From NCBI GenBank assembly GCA_038109305.1, contig JAYNIR010000022.1, positions 1 to 38,136 of the forward strand: a stretch of 38,136 nt of DNA, read 5' to 3'. The notes beneath the pieces were generated by a model. It worked only from the letters and a program-made list of their open reading frames with translations. It was not told the DNA's origin and searched no databases. Positions 22,003 through 30,197 of the stretch are shown here, one piece after another. The DNA comes from UBA1479 sp038109305. GTDB lineage: Bacteria > Pseudomonadota > Alphaproteobacteria > Rhodospirillales > Casp-alpha2. The position numbers and the translations under genes were made by a program. Positions within the stretch are counted from its first letter, which is position 1, and every line of letters begins with the position of its first letter.

Positions 22003-24114
22003 ATGAAACTGAACGAAAAACGGGTACTCGTCTGCGACTGCGAAGGGACCATGACCATCGACGGCAAGGCATTGGCCAAGGCCTGCGGCGGGGACGACCT
22101 TGCGCCTGCGACACATCTTTGCCGCGTTCAGATCGAGGAATTTCAGCGCCAGGCCGCCGACGCCGCCAGGGCGGGCGAAGCCTTGATCGTCGCCTGCACG
22201 CAGGAAGCGCCACTGTTTATCGAAACGCTCGACGACATGGGCGAGGGCGCGCCGGACGCGCGGTTCGTCAACATTCGGGAAAAGGCCGGCTGGTCCGCCG
22301 CGGCGCCGGGAAAAAGTAAAGACAAGGGCGCAGCCAGAAACCTGACGGCGAAAATGGCGGCGCTTCTGTCCGAGGCCGCCATGGACCTGCAGGCCGCCAA
22401 TTCGGTGACCATGACATCCGACGGCATCGCCTTGGTGCTCGGCCGCGACGACAAGGCGCTGGACGCCGCCCGGAAACTTTCCCGCAATCTAAACGTGACG
22501 GTCGTGCTCGAAAGCGCCAAGGACGTGACCCCGCCCACGGTGATGGACGTGCCGGTCTTTGCCGGCAAGGTGACGGGCGCCGGCGGGCACCTGGGCGCGT
22601 TTCAGGTTACCATCGCCAATTTCGTCGCCGCCAAGGCGTCGAGCCGCGGGACGATGGAATGGGACGGCCAGCCGCAGTCCGGTACCTCGGAATGCGACCT
22701 GATTTTGGACCTGCGCGGCGGCGCGCCGTTGTTCCCCAACGCAGACAAGCGCGACGGGTATTTCAATCCCGATCCGGGCAACCCGGCGCTGATCGCCGAC
22801 GCCGTTCTGGAAATGTCGGGCCTAGTGGGCGAGTTCGAAAAACCCCGCTACGTCGACTACGACGACAAGATCTGCGCCCATTCGCGCTCGCGCATCACAG
22901 GCTGTTCGCGCTGCCTCGATAATTGCCCGGCCGGCGCGATCACGCCCGACGGCGACCGCGTCAAGATTGACCCCTATCTGTGCGGCGGCTGCGGCGTGTG
23001 CGCGTCGGTCTGCCCGACGGGGGCCGCGACCTTCGCGCTGCCGCGGGGCGAAGATCTGTTCAAACGCATCCGCACGGTCGTCCAGACCTATGGCAAGGCG
23101 GGCGGCACGCGGCCCGTGCTGCTGGTTCATGATCAGGACCGGGGCGTCGAGGCCGTCGGCCTGATCAGCCGCATGGGCCGGGGCCTGCCGGCGAACGTCA
23201 TTCCGTTTGCCGTCAACGAAGTGACCCAGGTGGGATTGGACACGTTCTTTTCCGCCGCCGCTTACGGCACGGAACGGACGTTGATCCTGCTGCCGCCGGA
23301 AAAGCGCGAAGAAGCGCAGGCCCAGGTTTCGGAAATCGAAACGGCGGAAACGGTGTTCGATGCGCTCGGTTACGGGCGCGGACGGGTTCAGGTGCTGCAC
23401 CTGGATGATCCCGGCGCCGTCGAAGACACGCTCTGGTCCTTGAAGGAACTGTCGGTTCTGCCGCAGGCGGACTTTCTGCCGCTCGGCAAAAAGCGCGCGG
23501 TCATGCGCCTCGCCCTCGAAGCGATTCATGGCGCCGCGCCCAATAAGGTCGACGAGGTCGCCCTGCCCCAGGGCGCGCCCTTCGGCACGGTCGAGATCAA
23601 CGTCGCGGGGTGCACGCTCTGCCTTTCCTGCGTCGGCGCCTGCCCTGCCCGCGCGCTTCGCGACAATCCGGACAAGCCGCAGTTATCGTTCGTCGAAGAC
23701 GCCTGCGTACAGTGCGGGCTCTGCGCCAAGACCTGCCCGGAAAAAGTTATTTCATTGAAGCCGAGACTGTCCTTCCTGGACAGTGCCAAAAAGGCCCGCG
23801 TCCAGAAGGAAGAAGATCCCTTCCACTGCGTCCGCTGCGGCAAGCCCTACGGCACGCGCGCGACGATCAATCAGATGACGGAGAAGCTTCGCGGCCATTC
23901 CATGTTCCCGGGCGCGGCGCTCGACCGGATCAAGATGTGCGACGACTGCCGGGTCATGGTTCAGTTCGACGTGGAAAACCCGCTGGCCGGTACACCCCGC
24001 CCGCTGCCGCGGACGACGGACGATTACCTGCGCGAACGCGACCAGCTTCGCCAGTCCGCCGCCGAGGACATGAAGGCCCGCGGGCTCGACAAAAATCCCG
24101 ACAACGACAAGTAA
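22003..24114 (+). CDS. Multi-[4Fe-4S] protein of the formate dehydrogenase system
   Basis: The 703-residue protein starts MKLNEKRVLVCDCEGTMTID. Cysteine groups follow in order: CAHSRSRITGCSRCLDNCP and CGGCGVCASVCP (~res 300-350), then CTLCLSCVGACP and CVQCGLCAKTCP (~540-585), each pair a two-[4Fe-4S] ferredoxin module. Near the end, FHCVRCGKPY and IKMCDDCR resemble a zinc or fifth cluster site. A ~170-residue domain without cysteines separates the modules. Such proteins occur with FDH3 genes and DUF3305/3306 in proteobacteria, usually in the same operon; here it stands alone 4 kb away. It is likely an electron carrier or Fe-S assembly factor. The frame is open to 21925, but family proteins begin at MKLNEKR. 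Confidence 0.85.
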   Translation: MKLNEKRVLVCDCEGTMTIDGKALAKACGGDDLAPATHLCRVQIEEFQRQAADAARAGEALIVACTQEAPLFIETLDDMGEGAPDARFVNIREKAGWSAAAPGKSKDKGAARNLTAKMAALLSEAAMDLQAANSVTMTSDGIALVLGRDDKALDAARKLSRNLNVTVVLESAKDVTPPTVMDVPVFAGKVTGAGGHLGAFQVTIANFVAAKASSRGTMEWDGQPQSGTSECDLILDLRGGAPLFPNADKRDGYFNPDPGNPALIADAVLEMSGLVGEFEKPRYVDYDDKICAHSRSRITGCSRCLDNCPAGAITPDGDRVKIDPYLCGGCGVCASVCPTGAATFALPRGEDLFKRIRTVVQTYGKAGGTRPVLLVHDQDRGVEAVGLISRMGRGLPANVIPFAVNEVTQVGLDTFFSAAAYGTERTLILLPPEKREEAQAQVSEIETAETVFDALGYGRGRVQVLHLDDPGAVEDTLWSLKELSVLPQADFLPLGKKRAVMRLALEAIHGAAPNKVDEVALPQGAPFGTVEINVAGCTLCLSCVGACPARALRDNPDKPQLSFVEDACVQCGLCAKTCPEKVISLKPRLSFLDSAKKARVQKEEDPFHCVRCGKPYGTRATINQMTEKLRGHSMFPGAALDRIKMCDDCRVMVQFDVENPLAGTPRPLPRTTDDYLRERDQLRQSAAEDMKARGLDKNPDNDK

Positions 24115-24126
24115 GTTAAGCGGCGC

Positions 24127-25053
24127 TTACGAAACCGGCGTGCCTTTAATCGTCGTCCGGTGCATCAACCGCCGGTCGCCGGCGCCGTAGTCGTTGACGG
24201 CGCAATGCATACTCGCCCAGTTATCCCAAAATACCAGATCGCCGACCTGCCACTGATGGCGGTAGGTGAATTCGGGCCGGGTGGTGTGCTCGGTCAGGAG
24301 GTCGATGATCGCGCGGCTTTCGTGCGGCATCAGGCCGACGATGCCGGTCATCATCCCGGGGCTCACGTAAAGCGATTTGCGCCCCGTATCGGGGTGGGTG
24401 CGGACCAGAGGCTGTTCGACCGGCGGGGTCTTGGCGAGCTGTTCCGCCGACGCCGGCTTGGTCAGCCCGGCAGGGGCGATGTAGGTGCGCTGGGTGTGCG
24501 CGAAATCGTGGACGGCGCGCATGCCTTCGAACAGTCGCTTCAACGGCTCGGACAGCGCGTCGTAGGCCTTGTACATGTTCGAAAAAATCGTATCGCCGCC
24601 GGTTGCCGGGATTTCGATGGCATACAGCAAAGAGCCGAACGACGGCACCTTCATGTAAGACAAATCCGTGTGCCAGTACTGCCCCGCCCCGGCGCGGCCG
24701 ACCGGGCGCCCGTCGGATTCCTTCACATTGGACAGCACATAAATTTCTGGCAGTTCCTTCAACACATAGTCGTTTAGAACATGGTGCTCCAATTCGCCGA
24801 AGCGGCGGCTAAAATCTACCTGCTGCGCGGGCGTCATTTTCTGATCGCGGAACAGCAGGAAACAATGATCGGCGAGCGCCGCGCGGAATGCGGCGATGGC
24901 GGCGTCGTCCGCCGGCTTGGCGATGTCGTATCCTACGACCTCGGCGCCGACGGCGCGGGACGCCGGGCAGAGTTGCATTGCGGATTGTTTTGCGGCGGCG
25001 TGCTTGGCGGGTTTCAGGTTTTCAGCTGGTTTCTTTGCGGCGATGGCGCCCAT
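24127..25053 (-). CDS. TauD/TfdA-family Fe(II)/2-oxoglutarate dioxygenase
   Basis: This 308-residue dioxygenase has the iron triad H128-x-D130 (QYWHTDLSY) and H283 (WASMHCAVND), with R299 (MHRTT) positioned to hold 2-oxoglutarate. Family oxygenases break C-S, C-O or C-N bonds by hydroxylation (taurine, aryloxyacetates, others); the substrate is unknown. The first ~27 residues are a lysine/alanine-rich tail not found in TauD. GGGAGGG precedes the ATG. The GntR gene starts a short distance away in the same direction (stop at 25090, 36 bases upstream), so the two probably form an operon in which GntR controls the oxygenase. Confidence 0.92.
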   Translation of the reverse strand: MGAIAAKKPAENLKPAKHAAAKQSAMQLCPASRAVGAEVVGYDIAKPADDAAIAAFRAALADHCFLLFRDQKMTPAQQVDFSRRFGELEHHVLNDYVLKELPEIYVLSNVKESDGRPVGRAGAGQYWHTDLSYMKVPSFGSLLYAIEIPATGGDTIFSNMYKAYDALSEPLKRLFEGMRAVHDFAHTQRTYIAPAGLTKPASAEQLAKTPPVEQPLVRTHPDTGRKSLYVSPGMMTGIVGLMPHESRAIIDLLTEHTTRPEFTYRHQWQVGDLVFWDNWASMHCAVNDYGAGDRRLMHRTTIKGTPVS

Positions 25054-25089
25054 GATTTGACCCTCCCAAAAAAGAACGGAATGTATCAG

Positions 25090-25794
25090 TCAGGCCGGAA
25101 TGCCCGGCGCGTTCAGAAAAACGATGGCCCGGTCCTGGGCCAGCATGGCGGCGACGTGGTCGCGGGCGTTTTGCACGTGGGCGCGCACGGCCTCGACAGC
25201 GGCGTCCCGGTCACGCGCGCGAAGCGCCGAAAGAATGGTGTGGTTTTCGGTGTAGACTTCCGTCATGCGCAGCGCGTGCGCGCGAATGAGCATGGCGCCG
25301 ACAATCCTGACCCGGTCGTTAATGGGCGCGAGGACGCGTTGCAGCACCTCGTTGCCGGTGGCGGCGATAATCGCTTCATAAAACTTGCGGCTGCTGATCA
25401 GAAACTGCGACACATCGTCCGTCGCCGCGGCGGCATCGTCCAGGTAGGCCGCCAGCAAACCGAAATCCCGATCCGTCAGGTTCGCCATGGCTTCCAACAC
25501 CGCCTCGGTCTCCAGATATTCACGGACGCGATAAAGATCGTCGATTTCCCTCACGCTCATGCGCCGGACGACATAGCCGCCCGCCGGGTCGTGATCGACC
25601 AGCGCTTCCTGCTCCAACCGGCTGAGGGCTTCGCGCACCGGCGTGCGGCTGAGGCCCAATTGCGCCGCGACCTCAAGCGCGCCGATGCGCGCACCCGGGG
25701 CCAGGTCCAGGCGCAGGATCCGCTCCTTCAGATGCCGATAGCATTGCTCCTGCGAGCTGATGTCGATAACTGATTGCTTTAATGGTGCATTCAT
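25090..25794 (-). CDS. GntR-family regulator, FCD (FadR-type) subfamily
   Basis: The 234-residue protein has a winged helix at ~20-85 (YRHLKERILRLDLAPGARIG, LEVAAQLGLSRTPVREALSRLEQEAL) and a C-terminal FCD helical sensor with YRVREYLETEAVLEAM and ENHTILSALRARDRDAAVEA. FCD domains bind a metal and small organic acids. It precedes the dioxygenase gene and probably regulates it. The start was set at 25794 (MNAPLKQSVID) rather than 25869. Just upstream, GCATTCATA is directly repeated (25786-25794 and 25797-25805), a possible binding site. Confidence 0.9.
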   Translation of the reverse strand: MNAPLKQSVIDISSQEQCYRHLKERILRLDLAPGARIGALEVAAQLGLSRTPVREALSRLEQEALVDHDPAGGYVVRRMSVREIDDLYRVREYLETEAVLEAMANLTDRDFGLLAAYLDDAAAATDDVSQFLISSRKFYEAIIAATGNEVLQRVLAPINDRVRIVGAMLIRAHALRMTEVYTENHTILSALRARDRDAAVEAVRAHVQNARDHVAAMLAQDRAIVFLNAPGIPA

Positions 25795-25913
25795 AACGCA
25801 TTCATACCATGTGCCGTCGCCGGCGCGCAACCGGAATCCGGCCTGTAATGCCGGTATGCCGTTATCCAATTATGCTGTTACGCCGTTATGCTGGCGGGGC
25901 TCAGTTGCCGGTG

Positions 25914-27468
25914 CTAATACTGCCCGACGACTAGCCCGAACTTACCGGGAATGCGCGCCGCCACCAGGTATTTAATGTCCGCCGGTCGCTGGTGCTGATG
26001 ACCTCTCCCGAAATGCCCAACACGCCCTTGACGTCGCGGCGGTATTACAGCAGATGCCCCTTTTCGTTCAGGGCATAGATCTAGCCGGGGGCACCCAATG
26101 CAGGAGCGACTTTTTGCCCCGGCGGCGCCTTGACGCCGCATTCGGGAATGCCGTTCATGATCCTGGCCACATTGTTGATGCCGGTGTAAATGCTGACGCC
26201 CTTAAAGGCCAGGAACAGGAACTTGATGCCGTTGTTCCGCCGTTCGAACGAGTCAAGCGCCGACATGCCGCCGCCAGAATTGACGAAGGTGGCTTTGTTC
26301 CTGTCATCCATCCACTTTTTCGTTTTGCCCCTCAGCATCCGGCCGTAGCGGTCCATGAGCATCAGCTTGGCGACGTCGAACGACACCTCGCCCGCCGTCG
26401 TCCAGCTGCCGCGGACCGAGCCGAGCTTACCGCCGCTGGCGCTGCCGAACATTTTCACGAACTCCACCGACATGATCAGGTTCGATATGCATGCCATCGT
26501 TTTCAGGCTTTCCGGTGGCACCAGCGTCGCGAACGAGCCGCAGAAGCCCTTGGCGGATGCCTCGAATATTTTATTCGGATAGCTAATATGCCTACAGGGC
26601 GGCGTGTTCATCCGATTGTTGAAGTCCTTTTCAAGCTGCTTGATGAACTCGTCGGACGGATCGATCTGGAGAATTTCAACCAACGACGGCATGGAACACT
26701 TAAACCCCGCCGACATATGCGCGACGCACTATTGCGGCGCGTTCACGACTTTGGAAAATTCCGATGCATTGGGCGGCGGGTTGCCGCGGTCGATGAAGTC
26801 GCCGACGACCTGTTTGCAGCCGCGTTTCGCCGCCTCCCCCGCCTCGCCCAGAGAATTCAGCGACGCCGTGAACGGTGAATAGCCCTTGGGCAAGTCCTTG
26901 CAGGTGTTGGAGCCGAAGTCTTCGTAGTAATTGTATTTGCAGGAATTGATCTTGAAGGCGCGCTGCAGGCCGAGGTTGCAGGGCTGCTGATTCAAATCGC
27001 CGCATCGAAGCAGCTACACATACCGGCTGGACCAATTGAGCGCCGCGTCGATGTTGTTCCATTAGAGGCCCTTCCAATTGTCCTTGATGGGGCGCGGATA
27101 GTTCGCATCGGCCTTGTCGGTTTTACGTTCCAGAGGATATATTGGTTGCCTCTGAAGAAATAGACCTTGCCGTTGCCGTAGTTGACGGCGGCGTCGACCT
27201 TCGATTGCCAAAGGCCGGACCAGTTCGCGTTGGGGCGTATTTCAGTCCACTTATCGCCGTTGGCGTCGTTGCGCACGTACTTGCCGTTCTGAGAGAAGTA
27301 GAACAGCTTTTCCAGCCCTTTGAACATCTTGACGATGCCGCGCTCCATTTCCTTGTTGCAGCCGCCCGACCAGAAACTTTCAAACGTGCAGGCCACCGCC
27401 CGGGCGGTTCCGCCGGCAAACACCAGGCATAAAAAACCGCCTTCACGAACGACAAGCGGCAGACGCCT
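25914..27468 (-). pseudogene. Decayed gene for a secreted hemopexin-repeat, lectin-like protein
   Basis: A minus-strand coding trace of ~500 codons. Frame A (from 27468) encodes a signal-like LCLVFAGGTARAVA, a cysteine-bearing stretch (SFWSGGCNKEM) and a hemopexin-type repeat (WSGLWQSKVDAAVNYGNG, KVYFFRGNQYILWN). A one-base loss near 27124 moves it to frame B, which continues the next repeat (TDKADANYPRPIKDNWKGL, WNNIDAAL). A cysteine-rich middle (NQQPCNLGLQRAFKINSCKY onward) follows. In-frame stops occur at 27062 (TAA), 27014 (TAG), 26729 (TAG), 26081 (TAG) and 26045 (TAA). The end, IYALNEKGHLL-stop-YRRD, resembles tachylectin-like propeller repeats; a second shift near 25980 gives a final frame ending KYLVAARIPGKFGLVVGQY at 25914. 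It cannot make a full protein by normal decoding. Confidence 0.65.
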
Positions 27469-27786
27469 CTATGAAGCTCGGGCGCACCCGCCCGGTAAAC
27501 ACGCACGAACAAATGCATTTCAGCCCCCTGAAAATTCCTGCGCCGGTTCTCACCGGGCCCTTGTCCAGAGCCTAAGACCGCCCGATAATGGCGGGTACAG
27601 ATTTCGTCGGCCGGGTGGATGGGCTCTGGACCGTTGAATTCCGTACAAATTTTAGGGGCGACAAAGGGCCATTGCGTAATTATCTTACGCCTAAGTACGA
27701 CCGGTGGAAAACTGGCGGCGCGAACAGGTAAATGGGCCAAAGTCCATTAAAAACAAAGACTTGAGGACGCTTCCGAGCGGCACGCC
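27469..27786 (+). promoter_or_regulatory. moaA upstream region with inverted repeats
   Basis: No gene is seen in these 318 bases. GTCCAGAGCC (27563-27572) and GGCTCTGGAC (27622-27631) form a perfect 10-bp inverted repeat enclosing 49 bases. Inside, ACCGCC and GGC-G-GGT (27577-27596) can form a second stem. Further on, GCGTAA (27674-27679) and TTACGC (27685-27690) make a 6-bp hairpin. The AT-rich stretch near 27745-27770 could be the moaA promoter. Confidence 0.4.
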
Positions 27787-28785
27787 ATGACGCAGATGAT
27801 CGACCCATTCGGCCGGGCGGTGACCTACTTGCGGGTTTCGGTGACGGACCGTTGCGACTTCCGTTGCGTCTACTGCATGGCGGAGGACATGACCTTTCTG
27901 CCGAAGGCGGAGGTGCTGTCTCTGGAGGAACTCGACAGGCTCTGTTCCGCCTTCGTCCGCAAGGGCGTGCGTAAACTCAGATTGACCGGCGGCGAGCCGC
28001 TCGTCCGCCGCAACATCATGTCACTGATCAAGTCCTTGAGCCGGCATCTGAAGTCCGGCGACCTAGATGAACTAACGCTGACCTCAAACGGCTCGCAGCT
28101 CGCCAAATTCGCCGACGAGTTGGTGGACGCCGGGGTGCGGCGGATCAACGTCTCGCTCGACACACTGGACCCCGACCGCTTCGAAGCGATCACCCGCTGG
28201 GGCAAGTTGGACAAGGTGATGGAAGGCGTGATGGCGGCGAAGGCCGCGGGCCTCGGCATCAAGATCAACACCGTCGCCTTGAAGAACTTCAACGAAGACG
28301 AAATCGACAAGCTGATTACGTTTTGCGGCGAAAACGCTTTCGACATGACGCTGATCGAAACCATGCCCTTGGGCGAAATCGATCAGGACCGGACGGATCA
28401 GTACCTGCCGTTGTCGGTACTGCGCGAACGGCTGGAAAAGACCTGGACGCTGACCGACATCCCGTTCAAGACAGGCGGCCCCGCGCGCTATACGGAAATC
28501 AAGGAAACCGGGCAAAAGCTCGGCTTCATTACGCCGCTGACCCATAATTTTTGCGAAGGCTGCAACCGGGTGCGGCTGACCTGCACCGGCACGCTTTACA
28601 TGTGTCTGGGCCAGGATGACGCCGCCGACCTGCGGGCACCCCTTCGCGCATCGGAAGGCGACGACCTCATTGAGGCCGCCATCGACGAAGCCATCGGCCG
28701 CAAGCCCAAGGGCCACGATTTCGTCATTGAACGGCGCGGCGATGCGCCGGCGCTCGGCCGACACATGAGCGTCACCGGCGGGTAA
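27787..28785 (+). CDS. moaA: GTP 3',8-cyclase
   Basis: The 332-residue radical SAM enzyme performs the first step of molybdenum cofactor synthesis, converting GTP to 3',8-cyclo-GTP. The N-terminal cluster is C23-x3-C27-x2-C30 (CDFRCVYC), with the SAM-binding TGGEPL at 67-72. The second cluster is C256-x2-C259-x13-C273 (FCEGCNRVRLTCTGTLYMC), and the catalytic double glycine is at the C-terminus (SVTGG). All key residues are present and the length is normal. It serves both formate dehydrogenases. No moaC, moaD or moaE is in the window. The ribosome site is weak, so a start at 27796 (ATG of the fourth codon) is possible. Confidence 0.95.
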   Translation: MTQMIDPFGRAVTYLRVSVTDRCDFRCVYCMAEDMTFLPKAEVLSLEELDRLCSAFVRKGVRKLRLTGGEPLVRRNIMSLIKSLSRHLKSGDLDELTLTSNGSQLAKFADELVDAGVRRINVSLDTLDPDRFEAITRWGKLDKVMEGVMAAKAAGLGIKINTVALKNFNEDEIDKLITFCGENAFDMTLIETMPLGEIDQDRTDQYLPLSVLRERLEKTWTLTDIPFKTGGPARYTEIKETGQKLGFITPLTHNFCEGCNRVRLTCTGTLYMCLGQDDAADLRAPLRASEGDDLIEAAIDEAIGRKPKGHDFVIERRGDAPALGRHMSVTGG

Positions 28786-28792
28786 TGCCGTA

Positions 28793-28809
28793 CCGCCGCC
28801 CCGCGGCGG
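28793..28809 (+). terminator. GC-rich hairpin after moaA
   Basis: CCGCCGC and GCGGCGG form a perfect 7-bp stem with a three-base loop, eight bases after the moaA stop. There is no T tract. Confidence 0.35.
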
Positions 28810-28851
28810 CGCGATTGACCCGCGGCCCCCTCACCCGATAGATTCCCGGTC

Positions 28852-29202
28852 ATGTCCAGGTGGAATGAATACGACTGGGACCTGATGGTCCGAAAACGCG
28901 CGCCCGCGCCGCTGATCGCGGCGGCGCTGTTGCTAGCCTATTGGGTGGCGACGGCGCAATCCGGGTCGGTCAATTCCGCCCGCTGCAAAGCCGACCATGT
29001 TGAACTGATCGCCCAGATCGAACAGAACCGCAACGCGGCGATGGTGCAGATCAACGCCCAGATCGAAGGCGCGCTGAGCGAGCGGCAGATCGCCGACTTG
29101 AAACTGCTGCACGAAAGCGTCTGGGACGACGAGGAAAAACACCGCGGACAGGCGCAGCGAATTTACATCGACTGCTTGAATGCGGCGCGGGCCGGCTATT
29201 AG
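28852..29202 (+). CDS. Uncharacterised membrane-anchored protein, 116 residues
   Basis: Not recognised. One membrane helix (PLIAAALLLAYWVATA, ~residues 20-35) follows a basic MVRKRAP stretch, so the rest is probably periplasmic. The outside part carries two cysteines far apart (SARCKADH and IYIDCLNAAR) that could form a disulfide, with a helical, charged middle (LIAQIEQNRNAAMVQINAQI) that looks like a coiled coil. It starts 66 bases after moaA and ends 29 bases before the next dioxygenase gene, all on the same strand. No ribosome site of strength is visible (CGGTC before ATG). Confidence 0.55.
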   Translation: MSRWNEYDWDLMVRKRAPAPLIAAALLLAYWVATAQSGSVNSARCKADHVELIAQIEQNRNAAMVQINAQIEGALSERQIADLKLLHESVWDDEEKHRGQAQRIYIDCLNAARAGY

Positions 29203-29231
29203 CCCGGCGGACAATCGATCGGAACAAAACC

Positions 29232-30098
29232 ATGCCGCTGACCAAGTCCCCGCTTTCCACCCATTTGGGGGTTGAAATCACCTGTGTCGACCTTGCCCGC
29301 GACCTGAACGGCAATCTGTTCGGTGAACTTAGGCAGGCGTGGTTGGAAGCCGGCGGCATCATGGTCATCCGCGATCAGCACTTGACCCAGGAGCAACACA
29401 TCGAATTTTCCCGCATGTTCGGGCCAATCTTTCACGACGAAGGCCAACCGCCGCTGCAAGACACGGTCAGCCGGTACCTGCACCCCAAATATCCGCAGCT
29501 CTACCGCGTGTCGAACAAAGTCGATGCGCAGGGAAACGAAATGGGGCGCGCGCGGGCGGGAACATACTGGCATTCAGACGTGAGCTTCCGCGAACGTCCG
29601 GCACAGGCTTCGATCCTCTACGGTATCGAGGTGCCGCCGATCGGCGGCGACACCGTCTACGCCAACATGACCGCGGCATATGAAGCACTGTCCGATGGCA
29701 TGAAAGCGATGATCGCGGATTTGAGAGCCGTCCACGATTTTCAAACCATCGCCGCCAAGCAGTATGCACAGCCGATCATCGTCGAAGATGATTTCGACGG
29801 GTCGAACCGGGCGCTGCACCCCGTGGTCCGCACCCATGCGGAAACCGGCAGGAAATCGATCTTCATCAACCCGGGATTTACGTCGCATCTGGAAAACATG
29901 ACCCCCGACGAAAGCCGCCCGATCCTGGAAACGCTCTATGCCCACGCCACGCGGCCGGAATTTCTCTATCGCCACCGATGGCAACCCAAGGATTTGATCG
30001 TCTGGGACAACCGGTCGGTCATGCATTACGCAGTGAAGGATTACGAAGACGACCGGTATCTGGAGCGCACCACGGTGATCGGCGAGCGGCCCGCATGA
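29232..30098 (+). CDS. TauD/TfdA-family Fe(II)/2-oxoglutarate dioxygenase (second copy)
   Basis: The 288-residue protein has H114-x-D116 (TYWHSDVSF) and H265 (RSVMHYAVKD) as iron ligands and R279 (LERTTV) for 2-oxoglutarate. It keeps the family block EVPPIGGDTVYANM. It resembles the dioxygenase at 24127-25053 along its whole length but lacks the lysine/alanine tail and differs in the substrate lid region (DFQTIAAKQYAQPIIVEDDF), so it is a paralogue with probably another substrate. The two copies lie on opposite strands either side of the decayed hemopexin gene and moaA. Confidence 0.92.
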   Translation: MPLTKSPLSTHLGVEITCVDLARDLNGNLFGELRQAWLEAGGIMVIRDQHLTQEQHIEFSRMFGPIFHDEGQPPLQDTVSRYLHPKYPQLYRVSNKVDAQGNEMGRARAGTYWHSDVSFRERPAQASILYGIEVPPIGGDTVYANMTAAYEALSDGMKAMIADLRAVHDFQTIAAKQYAQPIIVEDDFDGSNRALHPVVRTHAETGRKSIFINPGFTSHLENMTPDESRPILETLYAHATRPEFLYRHRWQPKDLIVWDNRSVMHYAVKDYEDDRYLERTTVIGERPA

Positions 30099-30197
30099 GA
30101 CAACCCTGAACAATCGTGAGACTTCTTTCGGCGTAAGCGGCGATCGCCTACCATTGGGTTAGATTGGGGAGACACTTGGCATCCAGACGGGGCACCG

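Noticed and set aside
27123..27740. 205-residue minus-strand open frame as the true start of the hemopexin gene
   Set aside because: Different frame from the hemopexin repeat, with composition unlike a signal peptide; the repeat itself is in the frame open from 27468.
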